Shown here: one piece after another, positions 8,747 through 17,741 of the stretch | Layout: the number at the start of each line of letters is the position of its first letter | Numbering within the stretch: the first letter of the stretch is position 1 | DNA from: Actinomyces provencensis | GTDB lineage: Bacteria; Actinomycetota; Actinomycetes; Actinomycetales; Actinomycetaceae | Reading direction: 5' to 3' | NCBI RefSeq assembly: GCF_900155435.1 | Contig: NZ_LT700212.1 | Coordinates: 2,664,099-2,728,098, forward strand | DNA: 64,000 bases | Position numbers and translations under genes: made by a program | Notes under the pieces: generated by a model | The model's database searches: none | Told to the model about the DNA's origin: nothing | Seen by the model: the letters and a program-made list of their open reading frames with translations, nothing else

Positions 8747-9517
8747 TCACACCCTCCGGCACACGACCACGTAGGTCGAGTCGTCCTCCATGATGCTCGG
8801 GACCTCGTGCACCTTCGCGGACAGGTGGTGGCGCTTGAGCTCAGCTGCTGCCTCCTCGACCTCCAGGGGAGCACGCCTGCCCTTGAGCGCCACCAGGGAA
8901 CCACCGGGCGCGATGAGCTTGGATGTCAACCGAATCAACTTCGACATGTTGGCAACGGCGCGTGCCGTGACGACATCCGACTTCCCCTTGCCGCGCAGCT
9001 CCTCGGCCCTCGCCTGGTGGATGGTGACATTGTCCAGACCCAGGGCGGAGACCACGTCCGCCAACCACTCACACCTGCGCTGCATGGGCTCCGCCAGGTG
9101 CACGTCCAGGTCCGGACGTGCGATCGCGATGACGATCCCGGGGAAGCCCGAACCGGACCCCACGTCGAGCACCTGACCCCGACGCGGGAGGAAGTCCAGC
9201 ACAGCGGCGGAGTTGACGATGTGTCGGGACCAGAGGCGGGGAAGCTCCCGGGGTCCGATGAGGCCACGCAGCTCGCCCTCGTCCTCGAGCATCCGCGCGA
9301 ACTCCTCGACCGCGGGGAAGGCGAGTCCGAAGAGGTCCACCACCTCCGGGGTCGGTTCTTCCGGGACCTCCGCCCCCGTGCCCGGCCCCACCGGATCCTC
9401 CTGCTGGGCAGTGCGTTCCCGCTCAGGTGGGATCCGCCCGGCCGGCGGCTCCCCGCTGCCGGACGTCACCGACGCCACGTCCCCGACTCCGTCGCCCACC
9501 TCACCGGCCCCGCTCAC
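8747..9517 (-). CDS. rsmG: 16S rRNA (guanine527-N7)-methyltransferase RsmG
   Basis: A 256-residue SAM-dependent methyltransferase that modifies G527 of 16S rRNA; in other bacteria its loss gives low-level streptomycin resistance. The SAM site VLDVGSGSGFPGIV and the downstream ARAVA segment are diagnostic. The N-terminal 50 residues are a Pro/Glu-rich extension not found in short homologues. The gene starts with GTG and overlaps jag by 4 bases (GTGA), indicating translational coupling. Confidence 0.94.
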   Translation of the reverse strand: MSGAGEVGDGVGDVASVTSGSGEPPAGRIPPERERTAQQEDPVGPGTGAEVPEEPTPEVVDLFGLAFPAVEEFARMLEDEGELRGLIGPRELPRLWSRHIVNSAAVLDFLPRRGQVLDVGSGSGFPGIVIAIARPDLDVHLAEPMQRRCEWLADVVSALGLDNVTIHQARAEELRGKGKSDVVTARAVANMSKLIRLTSKLIAPGGSLVALKGRRAPLEVEEAAAELKRHHLSAKVHEVPSIMEDDSTYVVVCRRV

Positions 9518-10107
9518 TCCTGCGGGTCCCCGGCGCCGGAGTCCTCGCCCTCGTCGACCACGACGGTGACCTCCTCGACCACCTCGGCACCCGCCCCGCC
9601 CTCGTCAGCCGACTTTTCAGCGGGAAGGATGACGACCCGACGGTTCGGCTCGGCCCCCTCCGACTCCGAGACCAGGCCGGCAGCGGAGACCACGTCGTGG
9701 CAGACCTTGCGTTCGAAGGGGTTCATGGGATCCAGCCGCTGGGGCTCACCGGTGGCCCGCAGGCGGGCGATGGCCTCCTCGGTGATGGCCTGGAGCTGGG
9801 CCTTGCGGTCCGCCCGGAAGCCCGCGATGTCGAGCATGAGCCGGGAGCGTTCCCCGGTCTCGGTCTGCACCGCCAGGCGGGTCAGCTCCTGGAGGGCGTC
9901 CAGGACCTGACCCTCGTCGCCCACGAGACGGTCCAGGGAGGTGCGGTCCTCGGAGACGACCTCGACGGATGCGCGACCGTTCTCGACGTCGATCTCGATG
10001 TCGCCGTCCAGGTCGGCGATGTCGAGGAGCTCCTCGAGGTAGTCGGCAGCGATCTCGCCCTCCTCCTCGAGCTGGGCGATGCGGTCCTTCTGCGTGCTCT
10101 CACTCAT
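9514..10107 (-). CDS. jag: Jag/KhpB-type RNA-binding protein (KH-R3H)
   Basis: A 197-residue protein that binds single-stranded RNA. The KH domain spans about residues 25-95 (DRLVGDEGQVLDALQELTRLAV carries the GxxG-like loop), followed by the R3H domain with MNPFERKVCHDVV. The C-terminal 40 residues are very acidic. Jag/KhpB acts with KhpA in cell elongation and small-RNA biology in Gram-positives. It sits next to yidC as in most Actinobacteria. ATG 10107 has AAGGACA upstream. Confidence 0.9.
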   Translation of the reverse strand: MSESTQKDRIAQLEEEGEIAADYLEELLDIADLDGDIEIDVENGRASVEVVSEDRTSLDRLVGDEGQVLDALQELTRLAVQTETGERSRLMLDIAGFRADRKAQLQAITEEAIARLRATGEPQRLDPMNPFERKVCHDVVSAAGLVSESEGAEPNRRVVILPAEKSADEGGAGAEVVEEVTVVVDEGEDSGAGDPQE

Positions 10108-10191
10108 GATGTGTCCTTCGGCCGGATGTGGGGAATGGGGTACTGCTACCGCCGGGGTGCGCGGCCGCCTTCGGCCGCGCGTCCGGCGCGG

Positions 10192-11556
10192 TCACTCCTG
10201 GGAGGAGTTCGGCTTCTTCCTGCCCTGGTTGCGGCGGGCCTGGCGGCGTTCCTGACGACGTCGCTCGATCTCCTCCGGGGTCAGGTTCGAGGCCGGCTTC
10301 GCCCCGTGCTTGCGTGCCTCGCGACGCTCCGCCTGACGGGCCTCCTCCTGCTCACGCAGTGCCTGCTGGCGACGCTGCTCGCGGCTGAGCTTGCGCGGCT
10401 GCTCGCGGGTCGCCTGGTGGGAGCGCTGGATCTGGGACTTCTCGGTGGCCCGCTTGACGCCGCGCATCCACATCTCGTCGGGGAGGACCGTCCACTCCTG
10501 GTTCGCCAAGTTCCGGTACACGGTGACCCTCTCGCCCGGGCCCATGGCCTCGGGGAAGTCGCTGGCCACCTTCTGGCCCTTGGCCTTGCCCTGCACCTCG
10601 GCCAGGGTGCGCACGTTGAGTTCCTCGAGGGCCTCGGGGGAGTCAGCGACCAGGGCGCGTTCCCGGTCGTAGTCCATGAAGAAGGGCTTGGCCCACTCGC
10701 GGTAGGCGCGCTGGCGCTTGGCGACCAGTTCCTTGTAGGCGGGGGCACCGGGGGTCGGCATGACCTTGACCGTCCAGACCGACTGCCCCCAGGACCAGGC
10801 GGTCGTGGTGACCATGTAGACCAGCAGGCCCATCTGGAAGGCGAGGCCGGTGAAGATGAACATCGCCGGCATCAGGTACATCATCATCTTCTGCGAGCGG
10901 ACCATCGGGTTGTTGGGATCCGTCTGCGGGGGCATGTTCTTCGTCATCGACAGCCGGATGGAGAGGAACTGCATGACGACCATGAGGATGATCATGATGA
11001 CGAACGCGAACAGGCCGAGGCCGCCGTCGCCGTCGCGGATCGTGTGGGACAGCGGGACACCAAGCACGGTGGACCCGTCGATCTCGGTGGCCACGGCCTT
11101 GGTGATCGGACCCAGCGACTCGTAGGGCGTGCCACCGATCGTGTAGGTGCCCTCCATGAGCGGCTTGATCGCGAAGATCGCCCGGTAGAGGGCGAAGAGG
11201 ATCGGCATCTGCACCAGCAGCGGCAGACAGGAGGCGAAGGGGCTGGTCCCGTGCTTCTTGTAGAGGGCCTGGGTCTCCTCCGCCATCTTCTGACGTGAGA
11301 CCGTGTCCGTCTTGCCCTTGTACTTCGCCTGGATCTTCTGCAGTTCGGGCTGGACGGCCTGCATGCCGCGGGTGGACTTGATCTGCTTGAGGAACAGCGG
11401 CAGGATCAACAGCCGCACGATCAGTGTCAGGACCACGATCGAGAGCACCCAGCCGATACCGGATCCCGACCCGACGACCAGGCTCAGGACGTCATGGATC
11501 TTCACCCACAGCCACGCGATGGCGACGGCGAAAGGGTGGAGGACTTTCTCCCACAT
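10192..11556 (-). CDS. yidC: Membrane protein insertase YidC
   Basis: A 454-residue insertase of the Oxa1/YidC family that places proteins in the cytoplasmic membrane with or without SecYEG. There are about five helices: near residues 30-55 (IGWVLSIVVLTLIVRLLILP), a helical-hairpin region with QPELQKIQAKYKGK, FASCLPLLVQMPILFALY, the 165-190 helix (FAFVIMIILMVVMQFL) and a pair near 225-260. The hydrophilic-groove arginine is in VRLLILP. The C-terminal 150 residues are strongly basic (Arg/Gln/Glu repeats) and would contact the ribosome. ATG 11556 is preceded by AAGGAG. It lies 11 bases from yidD. Confidence 0.95.
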   Translation of the reverse strand: MWEKVLHPFAVAIAWLWVKIHDVLSLVVGSGSGIGWVLSIVVLTLIVRLLILPLFLKQIKSTRGMQAVQPELQKIQAKYKGKTDTVSRQKMAEETQALYKKHGTSPFASCLPLLVQMPILFALYRAIFAIKPLMEGTYTIGGTPYESLGPITKAVATEIDGSTVLGVPLSHTIRDGDGGLGLFAFVIMIILMVVMQFLSIRLSMTKNMPPQTDPNNPMVRSQKMMMYLMPAMFIFTGLAFQMGLLVYMVTTTAWSWGQSVWTVKVMPTPGAPAYKELVAKRQRAYREWAKPFFMDYDRERALVADSPEALEELNVRTLAEVQGKAKGQKVASDFPEAMGPGERVTVYRNLANQEWTVLPDEMWMRGVKRATEKSQIQRSHQATREQPRKLSREQRRQQALREQEEARQAERREARKHGAKPASNLTPEEIERRRQERRQARRNQGRKKPNSSQE

Positions 11557-11567
11557 GGGGTGCTCCT

Positions 11568-12026
11568 TCAGGTGGTCGGGACGCCCTGGGCGTCCACGGG
11601 TCGTCCGGCCGGGGCCGGGAGGTGTGTGTGGACGAGGGCGGCGCCGCCCTCGTCAGGGGTGGGGGACGGGAACGCGTCCCCGGACCCGGGCGGCACGTCC
11701 ACCCCACCCAGTCCCATGGGGAGCGGGACCTCGATGTCGGCGTTGCCCGCCCAGTCCGCGGGTGGCACCCAGGCGTCCGCGCGCCAGCGGCCGCGCGGGG
11801 GGACGTGGTCGACCCCACCCAGGGACCACGGATTGCACCGCAGCAGGCGCCACGTGGCGAGCAGGGTCCCCTTGACGGCGCCGTGGACCTGCAGGGCCTC
11901 GACGGCGTAGGCGGAGCAGGTGGGGGCGTAGCGGCAGCGCTGTGGGGTCAGCGGCGAGATGAGGCGTTGGTAGAGGCGGACCGGCCCGATGAGGACTCGG
12001 GCGAGGGGGCCCGGACGCGCGGTCAT
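11568..12026 (-). CDS. yidD: Membrane protein insertion efficiency factor YidD
   Basis: The N-terminal 75 residues are a typical YidD: an amphipathic start, [23 protein letters not shown] and [16 protein letters not shown], with the three conserved cysteines. The protein is 152 residues, about twice the usual length; the C-terminal half is Pro/Gly/Asp-rich and carries no recognised domain. It helps YidC-dependent insertion at the membrane. The ATG overlaps the rnpA stop by 4 bases (ATGA). Confidence 0.92.
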   Translation of the reverse strand: MTARPGPLARVLIGPVRLYQRLISPLTPQRCRYAPTCSAYAVEALQVHGAVKGTLLATWRLLRCNPWSLGGVDHVPPRGRWRADAWVPPADWAGNADIEVPLPMGLGGVDVPPGSGDAFPSPTPDEGGAALVHTHLPAPAGRPVDAQGVPTT

Positions 12027-12382
12027 CGCGGGACCTTCCCGGAGCGCGCCCAGGCGCGGGAGAGCGCATTGTCCAGGGCCGATCCCAGGTGTTCCGAGTC
12101 CTGGCCCAGTGCCTGTGCGTGGACGCGCACGACCACTCGCGCGCCTGCGGGCAGGGCGTCGACGCGCGCGCGCATGAGGTGACGCAGCTGGCGCTTCACC
12201 CGATTGCGTCCTGTGGCACGTGGGATCTCCTTCTTGGGCACGACGAAACCGACGAGGCGCTCCGGGGAGTCCTCGTCGGTTCGGCAGTGCACGACGACCA
12301 TGGCATTCCCCGCACGGGACCCGCGGCGGATCGTGCTCCGGAAGTCCTCGGGATCCACCATGCGGTGCGCGCGCGGCAACAC
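12023..12382 (-). CDS. rnpA: Ribonuclease P protein component
   Basis: A 119-residue basic protein that assists RNase P RNA in 5' maturation of tRNA. The family signature is in [16 protein letters not shown] (RNR box) and [15 protein letters not shown] 12382 begins VLPRAHRM, matching the usual N-terminus; a longer frame runs back through rpmH in the wrong phase. Its start is 11 bases after the rpmH stop. Confidence 0.95.
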   Translation of the reverse strand: MLPRAHRMVDPEDFRSTIRRGSRAGNAMVVVHCRTDEDSPERLVGFVVPKKEIPRATGRNRVKRQLRHLMRARVDALPAGARVVVRVHAQALGQDSEHLGSALDNALSRAWARSGKVPR

Positions 12383-12393
12383 CTGCGCCGCTC

Positions 12394-12531
12394 TCAGGCA
12401 GAGAGCTTGGCGCGGCCCTTGCGGCGGCGGTTGGCCAGGATCGAGCGTCCTGCGCGGGTGCTCATGCGCAGACGGAAGCCGTGCACCTTGGAACGGCGAC
12501 GGGTGTTGGGCTGGAAGGTCCGCTTGGTCAC
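12394..12531 (-). CDS. rpmH: 50S ribosomal protein L34
   Basis: A 45-residue, very basic protein starting [20 protein letters not shown] and ending [11 protein letters not shown], the standard L34 pattern. It starts at GTG 12531 with a GAGGAG site about 7 bases upstream on the mRNA. It is the first gene of the rpmH-rnpA-yidD-yidC-jag-rsmG-parAB string and is divergent from dnaA. Confidence 0.96.
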   Translation of the reverse strand: MTKRTFQPNTRRRSKVHGFRLRMSTRAGRSILANRRRKGRAKLSA

Positions 12532-12980
12532 GACAGTCTCCTCGGGGAACGGGGGAGTGTCCCCCGATCATCGGTCGGTGTGCCCACTCCCACCGAGACG
12601 TCCTCGCAGGGGGTGGCCGGGCGTGCCCACAGGACGGGCACATACGGGTGTCCAGCCTAGGAGGCGGGCCGCAGGACGTCAACGGCGCCGAAACGGCGCA
12701 CTGTGTCCACATCTGTGGACCTGTCGGTGGACAGAGGCGTCCACACCGGTGAATTCCCCCTCACCGTCCACAAGCCTGTGGATGGGCAGAATTCGGCGTC
12801 GTTACCGCGATCGGCCGTGTAACTACATTTCTGTCATTCACCGGAAAGTTCTCCACAGCTCTTTCCCCAAGCTGTGGACAAGTGTGTGGGACGGTACTGT
12901 GGAGCTCCGATGCGGGGTCTCCGGGGCGTCACCCCCGTGTCGAACGTCACCCCGCCCCCGGTCTCGTGGAGGTTCCAGCG
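12532..12980. promoter_or_regulatory. rpmH-dnaA divergent region with DnaA-box-like sites
   Basis: This 449-base gene-free region must hold both divergent promoters. It contains one perfect box TGTGGACAA (12873-12881) and near matches GTGTCCACA (12703-12711), TTCTCCACA (12849-12857) and TGTGGATGG (12777-12785), plus several 7/9 matches. The clustering suggests DnaA autoregulation of dnaA and possibly part of the origin. Confidence 0.75.
12873..12881 (-). promoter_or_regulatory. DnaA box (perfect)
   Basis: TGTGGACAA, the complement of the actinobacterial consensus TTGTCCACA, 100 bases upstream of the dnaA GTG. Confidence 0.8.
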
Positions 12981-14447
12981 GTGGGAAATGCACTCTCTGA
13001 CGCATGGGCGGTCGCCGTGCAGTCCCTCGACTCCCTGGAGCTGGGGCCGGTGGCCTCCTCCTTCATCCGCATGACGAAGCCCCTGGGGGACATCGAGGGC
13101 ACGATCCTGCTGGCGGTCCCCAATGAGTTCACCAAGTCGTTCATCGAGACCCGTGTCTCCCAGCAGCTCACCGATGCCCTCTCCACCGCGACCGGACGGG
13201 ACCTCCGCATCGCGGTGACCATCGACGCCTCCCTGGTCCCCGAGGACGACGAGGAGGAGGACTCCGCCCCGGAGGCAGGGCGGGACACCGCCGGGTCCGA
13301 TCCGTCAGCCGCGGGGAGCGCCTCCCCCGAGGACCACTACCCACCGTTGCAGACCCCGCGCGGAGCCCATGCCTCCCGGATCCTCGACGCGGTCAACATC
13401 GACTCCACGGAGACCCATCTCAATCCGAAGTACACCTTCGACACCTTCGTCATCGGTCCGTCCAACCGTTTCGCCCACGCTGCCGCCACGGCGGTCGCGG
13501 AGAGTCCGGCGAAGGCCTACAACCCGCTCTTCATCTACGGCGACTCCGGTCTGGGCAAGACCCACCTGCTCCACGCCATCGGGCACTACGCACTCTCCCT
13601 GTACCCGCACCTGCGTGTGCGCTACGTGAACTCCGAGGAGTTCACCAATGACTTCATCAACGCGATCCGCGACGACCGCGCCGAGGAGTTCCAACGCCGC
13701 TACCGCGAGGTCGACATCCTCCTGGTCGACGACATCCAGTTCATCCAGGGCAAGGAGCAGACGGTGGAGGAGTTCTTCCACACCTTCAACACGCTCCACA
13801 ACGCCAACAAGCAGGTGGTGCTGACCTCCGACCTGCCCCCCAAGCAGCTCAACGGCTTCGAGGACCGCCTGCGCTCCCGCTTCGAGTGGGGTCTGCTCAC
13901 CGATGTGCAGCCCCCGGATCTGGAGACCCGCATCGCGATCCTCCAGAAGAAGGCGGCGGCGGAGAACCTGGAGGTGGACCCCGCCGTGCTGGAGTACATC
14001 GCGTCGCGCATCTCCTCCAACATCCGCGAGCTCGAGGGCTCCCTGCTGCGGGTGACGGCGTTCGCGAACCTCACCCAGCAGCGCATCGACCTCCCCCTGG
14101 CCGAGCTGGTCCTCAAGGACATGATCTCCGACCCCGAGGACACCGAGATCACGGCGGCCCTCATCATGGGCCAGACCGCCCACTACTTCGGGGTCACCCT
14201 CGAGCAGCTCTCCAGTGCGGACCGCTCACGGACCATGGTCGAGGCACGCCAGATCGCCATGTACCTGTGCCGGGAGCTCACCGATCTCTCACTGCCGAAG
14301 ATCGGGGCCGCCTTCGGTGGCCGCGACCACACGACTGTCATGCACGCGAACAAGAAGATCACGGAACTGATGGCGGCCAAGCGTGAGACCTTCAACCACG
14401 TCACCGAGCTGACGAACCGCATCAAGCAGAAGGCCCGCGAGTCCTGA
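12981..14447 (+). CDS. dnaA: Chromosomal replication initiator protein DnaA
   Basis: A 488-residue AAA+ initiator. Domain I is the N-terminal 85 residues, domain II is an acidic Pro/Ser linker (about 85-150), and domain III has Walker [11 protein letters not shown] (about 187-196) and Walker [10 protein letters not shown]. Domain IV carries the box-binding signature [12 protein letters not shown] (about 443-454). GTG 12981 has GGAGG (12968-12972) 8 bases upstream; the longer open frame gives an unconserved prefix. DnaA opens the origin and probably regulates its own promoter through the boxes at 12.7-12.9 kb. Confidence 0.97.
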   Translation: MGNALSDAWAVAVQSLDSLELGPVASSFIRMTKPLGDIEGTILLAVPNEFTKSFIETRVSQQLTDALSTATGRDLRIAVTIDASLVPEDDEEEDSAPEAGRDTAGSDPSAAGSASPEDHYPPLQTPRGAHASRILDAVNIDSTETHLNPKYTFDTFVIGPSNRFAHAAATAVAESPAKAYNPLFIYGDSGLGKTHLLHAIGHYALSLYPHLRVRYVNSEEFTNDFINAIRDDRAEEFQRRYREVDILLVDDIQFIQGKEQTVEEFFHTFNTLHNANKQVVLTSDLPPKQLNGFEDRLRSRFEWGLLTDVQPPDLETRIAILQKKAAAENLEVDPAVLEYIASRISSNIRELEGSLLRVTAFANLTQQRIDLPLAELVLKDMISDPEDTEITAALIMGQTAHYFGVTLEQLSSADRSRTMVEARQIAMYLCRELTDLSLPKIGAAFGGRDHTTVMHANKKITELMAAKRETFNHVTELTNRIKQKARES

Positions 14448-14505
14448 CAGCTCTCGTCTTCCCGGCGGGGCACGCCCGGAGTGCACGGGGACAGTGCCCG
14501 GGGCC

Positions 14506-14580
14506 CGGCCGAGATCCACGTTTCCGACTGATATCCACGTCTCCGGCCGAGATCCACGTCTCCGGCCGAGATCCACGCGC
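14506..14580. repeat. 19-bp tandem repeat array A in oriC
   Basis: Four units at 14506, 14525, 14544 and 14563, each close to CGGCCGAGATCCACGTCTC. Each unit contains ATCCACG, a near match to the core of the DnaA box TTATCCACA, so the array may be a ladder of weak DnaA sites spaced 19 bp (just under two helical turns). Confidence 0.85.
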
Positions 14581-14585
14581 ACACC

Positions 14586-14675
14586 CCGGTACCTCGCCCC
14601 GAACCCGGTACCTCGATCTGAAGCCGGTACCTCGACCCGGTATCCCGTCCTGAACCTGGTACCTCACCCGCAATC
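14586..14675. repeat. Tandem GGTACCTC repeat array B in oriC
   Basis: The palindrome GGTACC followed by TC occurs at 14588, 14607, 14626 and 14658, with a decayed copy (GGTATCC) at 14639. Spacing is 19, 19, 13 and 19 bases. It is not a DnaA box and no known function is recognised. Confidence 0.85.
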
Positions 14676-14719
14676 TCGAGTCCCACGGGTCCGGGCAGCC
14701 GTGTCGGTGGCACACAGGT

Positions 14720-14799
14720 CGGACCTCGACCAAGGAACAGGGCGGACCTCGACCAAGGAACAGGGCGGACCTCGACCAAGGAACAGGGCGGACCTCGAC
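14720..14799. repeat. 23-bp tandem repeat array C in oriC
   Basis: Four copies of GGACCTCGAC at 14721, 14744, 14767 and 14790. The first three sit in a near-perfect 23-bp unit that also contains CAAGGAACAGGG. It follows array B by 45 bases. Confidence 0.88.
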
Positions 14800-15293
14800 G
14801 AGTGGGGGAGGGCGGGTCCTGCCTGGGGACGGAATTGTGATTCACCAGTGGATGAGGGGGCCGCGGGCTGTGGACGACTGTACCCCTCCTGTGGAAGCCC
14901 CGGGGAACGACAACTTCCGTCCACAGCCACCACCGTGTCCTCCACAGTGAGGACCCAGTGTCCGTCCACATGACAAAGTCCCACCTGATCTGGGAAAACA
15001 GCACTTGTCCACGGTTTCCACACACCCTATGACGGTGACGATTCTTGTAATTCCAAGAATGATGTGGAAAGCCTTCAAGTGACTCCACGCCCGACACCGA
15101 CCCGATCCGCGACCTCCTGAGCACGTCGACCCGCACATCGCACAGCCGAAGCCGCTCCCCGATGACCAGCCCTGACCTCACCCCGTCCCCGACCGGCACA
15201 CCCCGGGTCGCACCCGCTGTGGAGTGGTGCGAACCTCCAGCCCGGTCGCGTAGAGTTGGACGGCACATCCGTATCACCATGGAGGGACCCGGC

Positions 15294-16430
15294 ATGAAGT
15301 TCATCGTCGCTCGTGACGTTCTCTCCGAGGCCGTGTCGTGGACGGCACGCGCACTGCCGGTTCGTCCTGCGACACCGATCCTGGCCGGAGTGCGCATCAA
15401 GGCCCACGACCAGGCACTGACACTCTCCTCCTTCGACTACGAGGTCTCCGCGAACTCCGAGGTCCCCGCCACCGTCGAGGAGGACGGAGAGGTCCTGGTC
15501 TCGGGGCGTCTGCTCGCCGACATCTCGAAGTCACTGCCCAACCAGCTCGTCCACCTGGCCCTCGAGGGCCAGAAGGTGAACCTGACCTGCGGGTCCTCGC
15601 ACTTCACCCTCGCCGTCATGCCGCTGGACGAGTACCCGCTGCTCCCGGCCCAGCCCACGATCCGAGGCTCGGTCGACTCCCAGGTCCTCACCCAGGGCGT
15701 CCAGCAGGTCTCGATCGCTGCCTCCCGCGATGACACGCTGCCGCTGCTCACCGGTGTGCGCATCGAGATCGAGGGCGAGAACATCACCCTCCTGGCCACG
15801 GACCGCTACCGCCTGGCCATGCGCGAACTCACCTGGGAGCCGACCGACACCTCCATCTCCGAGTCGGCACTGGTCAAGGCCCGCATCCTCACCGATGTCG
15901 CCAAGTCCATGACCTCGGGTGCGAAGGTCGACATCGGCCTCTCCCACGAGTCCCAACCCGGTGCGTCCTCGTTGATCGGTTTCTCCGCCGGTGGCCGCCG
16001 CACCACCTCCACGCTCATGGACGGCGACTACCCGCCGGTGCGTCGCCTCTTCCCGGAGAACACGACGATCCAGGCCGTCTGCGAACGCCAGACCCTCCTC
16101 GAGGCCGTCAAGCGCGTGTCCCTGGTCGCCGAGCGCAAGACCTCGGTGCGTCTGGCCTTCTCCGAGGGCCAGGTGGTCCTCGAGGCCGGTCAGGGCGACA
16201 ACGCCCAGGCATCGGAGGCCATCGAGGCGGAGCTCTACGGTGAGCCCATCGCCACCGCCTTCAACCCCCAGTTCCTCATCGACGGACTCAGCGTCGCCGA
16301 CACGGACTGGGTGCGCTTCGGCTTCACCCACCCCACCAAGCCGGCCGTCATGACCGGTCAGACCAAGGCCGACGGCGGCGAGGTCACCTACTTCCGCTAC
16401 CTCCTGATGCCGATCCGCTTCGGCATCTGA
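15294..16430 (+). CDS. dnaN: DNA polymerase III subunit beta (sliding clamp)
   Basis: A 378-residue three-domain clamp. It starts [25 protein letters not shown], has LTGVRIE in the second domain, and ends with YLLMPI, the usual clamp C-terminal pattern. ATG 15294 has GGAGGG at 15281-15286; the open frame before it lies in oriC. The clamp tethers the replicase and binds partners in the cytoplasm. It is followed by recF after 12 bases. Confidence 0.97.
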   Translation: MKFIVARDVLSEAVSWTARALPVRPATPILAGVRIKAHDQALTLSSFDYEVSANSEVPATVEEDGEVLVSGRLLADISKSLPNQLVHLALEGQKVNLTCGSSHFTLAVMPLDEYPLLPAQPTIRGSVDSQVLTQGVQQVSIAASRDDTLPLLTGVRIEIEGENITLLATDRYRLAMRELTWEPTDTSISESALVKARILTDVAKSMTSGAKVDIGLSHESQPGASSLIGFSAGGRRTTSTLMDGDYPPVRRLFPENTTIQAVCERQTLLEAVKRVSLVAERKTSVRLAFSEGQVVLEAGQGDNAQASEAIEAELYGEPIATAFNPQFLIDGLSVADTDWVRFGFTHPTKPAVMTGQTKADGGEVTYFRYLLMPIRFGI

Positions 16431-16442
16431 GCGGAGGTCGCC

Positions 16443-17741
16443 ATGCGCGTCTCGCACGTGGCACTGGACGACTTCCGCTCCTACCGCCACACCGTCGTGG
16501 AACTGCCACCGGGCACGACCGTGCTGGTGGGACGCAACGGTCAGGGCAAGACCAACCTGGTGGAGGCCATCGCCTACCTCTCGGCCTTCTCCTCCCACCG
16601 CGTCGCCGCCGAAGGTGCCCTCGTCCGACTGCCCCGTGGTGACGAGGCCGCCCCCGCCGGCGCCGTCATCCGCGTCAGGTTGGTCTCGGGGGAGCACGGG
16701 GACGCGGACGAGGGCGGGACCCGCGAGCAGGTCATCGAACTCGAGATCGTGCGGGGTCGCGCGAACAGGGCGCGGCTGAACCGGACGGTGCTGCGTCCCC
16801 GCGAGATCGTCGGGATGGTGCGCACCGTCGTCTTCGCCCCGGAGGACCTCCAACTCGTGCGCGGGGACCCCGCGGTGCGACGGCACTTCCTGGACGACCT
16901 GGCCACGCAGCTGCGTCCCACCCTCACGGTGGTGCGCTCGGACTTCGACCGGGTGGCGCGCCAGCGGGCGGCACTCATGAAGCAGGCCTCGGCGAGGATG
17001 CGCCGGGGCATGGCCCCCGACCTGTCCACCCTTGAGGTGTGGGACCAGCAGTTCGCCGCGCTCTCCGCCCAGCTCACCGCCGCGCGTGCGGCGCTGGTCG
17101 AGCAGCTCCGGGGCCCCGTGGCCGCGGCGTACGCGCGGGTCTCGGACTCCCCGCAGGAGCTGCGGATCAGTCTGGACGCCTCGGTGGACCGGGTGCTGGC
17201 GCGGGATGCGGGCGCAGGTGCGAGCACGGCTGCGGACACCGGTGGTGGGACCGCCACGGGCACATCGGGAACTGCGCAGGATGTCCGCTCCGGTCCCAGT
17301 GCCGGTGCGGACACCGATCTGGGCGATGTCGGGGCACAGACGGCGCGCCTGCTGGAGGCCCTGGCAGCGGTGCGTGGGCGTGAGGTCGAGCGTGGTGTGA
17401 ACCTGGTGGGCGCCCACCGTGATGACCTGGTCCTGGACCTGGGCGGTATGCCCGTGAAGGGATACGCCAGTCACGGGGAGTCCTGGTCGGTTGCCCTGTC
17501 GCTGCGTCTGGGTGCCTTCGCCGTCCTCGAGGAGGACGGCGAGGAACCCATCCTGGTCCTCGACGACGTCTTCGCAGAACTGGACGCGGAGAGGCGGGAG
17601 GGACTCGCGGAGATGGTCTCGGACGCCGACCAGGTCCTCGTGACCGCGGCGGTCGCAGACGACGTGCCGGAGTCCCTCCAGGGGCACCGTCTGGTGGTCC
17701 ACGCCGACGAGCAGGAGGGATCGGTGGTCTCGGATGCCTGA
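16443..17741 (+). CDS. recF: DNA replication and repair protein RecF
   Basis: A 432-residue ABC-type ATPase that loads RecA at gaps with RecO/RecR. Walker A is GRNGQGKTN (about 31-39), the signature is near GYASHGESWSVALSLRLG, and Walker B is LVLDDVFAELD. Residues about 255-300 form an Ala/Gly/Thr-rich insert that lengthens the protein over the usual 360-400. The gene overlaps the next one by 8 bases. Confidence 0.95.
   Translation: MRVSHVALDDFRSYRHTVVELPPGTTVLVGRNGQGKTNLVEAIAYLSAFSSHRVAAEGALVRLPRGDEAAPAGAVIRVRLVSGEHGDADEGGTREQVIELEIVRGRANRARLNRTVLRPREIVGMVRTVVFAPEDLQLVRGDPAVRRHFLDDLATQLRPTLTVVRSDFDRVARQRAALMKQASARMRRGMAPDLSTLEVWDQQFAALSAQLTAARAALVEQLRGPVAAAYARVSDSPQELRISLDASVDRVLARDAGAGASTAADTGGGTATGTSGTAQDVRSGPSAGADTDLGDVGAQTARLLEALAAVRGREVERGVNLVGAHRDDLVLDLGGMPVKGYASHGESWSVALSLRLGAFAVLEEDGEEPILVLDDVFAELDAERREGLAEMVSDADQVLVTAAVADDVPESLQGHRLVVHADEQEGSVVSDA

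Larger units (their letters stand above)
14448..15293. promoter_or_regulatory. Replication origin region (oriC), dnaA-dnaN gap
   Basis: This 846-base gene-free region is the usual oriC site in Actinobacteria. Its left half holds three tandem repeat arrays (listed separately). Its right half has DnaA-box-like sites TGTGGACGA (14869-14877), CCGTCCACA (14917-14925 and 14962-14970) and TTGTCCACG (15005-15013), then the least GC-rich stretch (about 14985-15080, with ATTCTTG/CAAGAAT-type inverted repeats) that could be the unwinding element. Function is inferred from position and sites. Confidence 0.8.

Noticed and set aside
14506-14799. The tandem arrays as a CRISPR locus
   Set aside because: The units are contiguous with no variable spacers and no cas genes are near.
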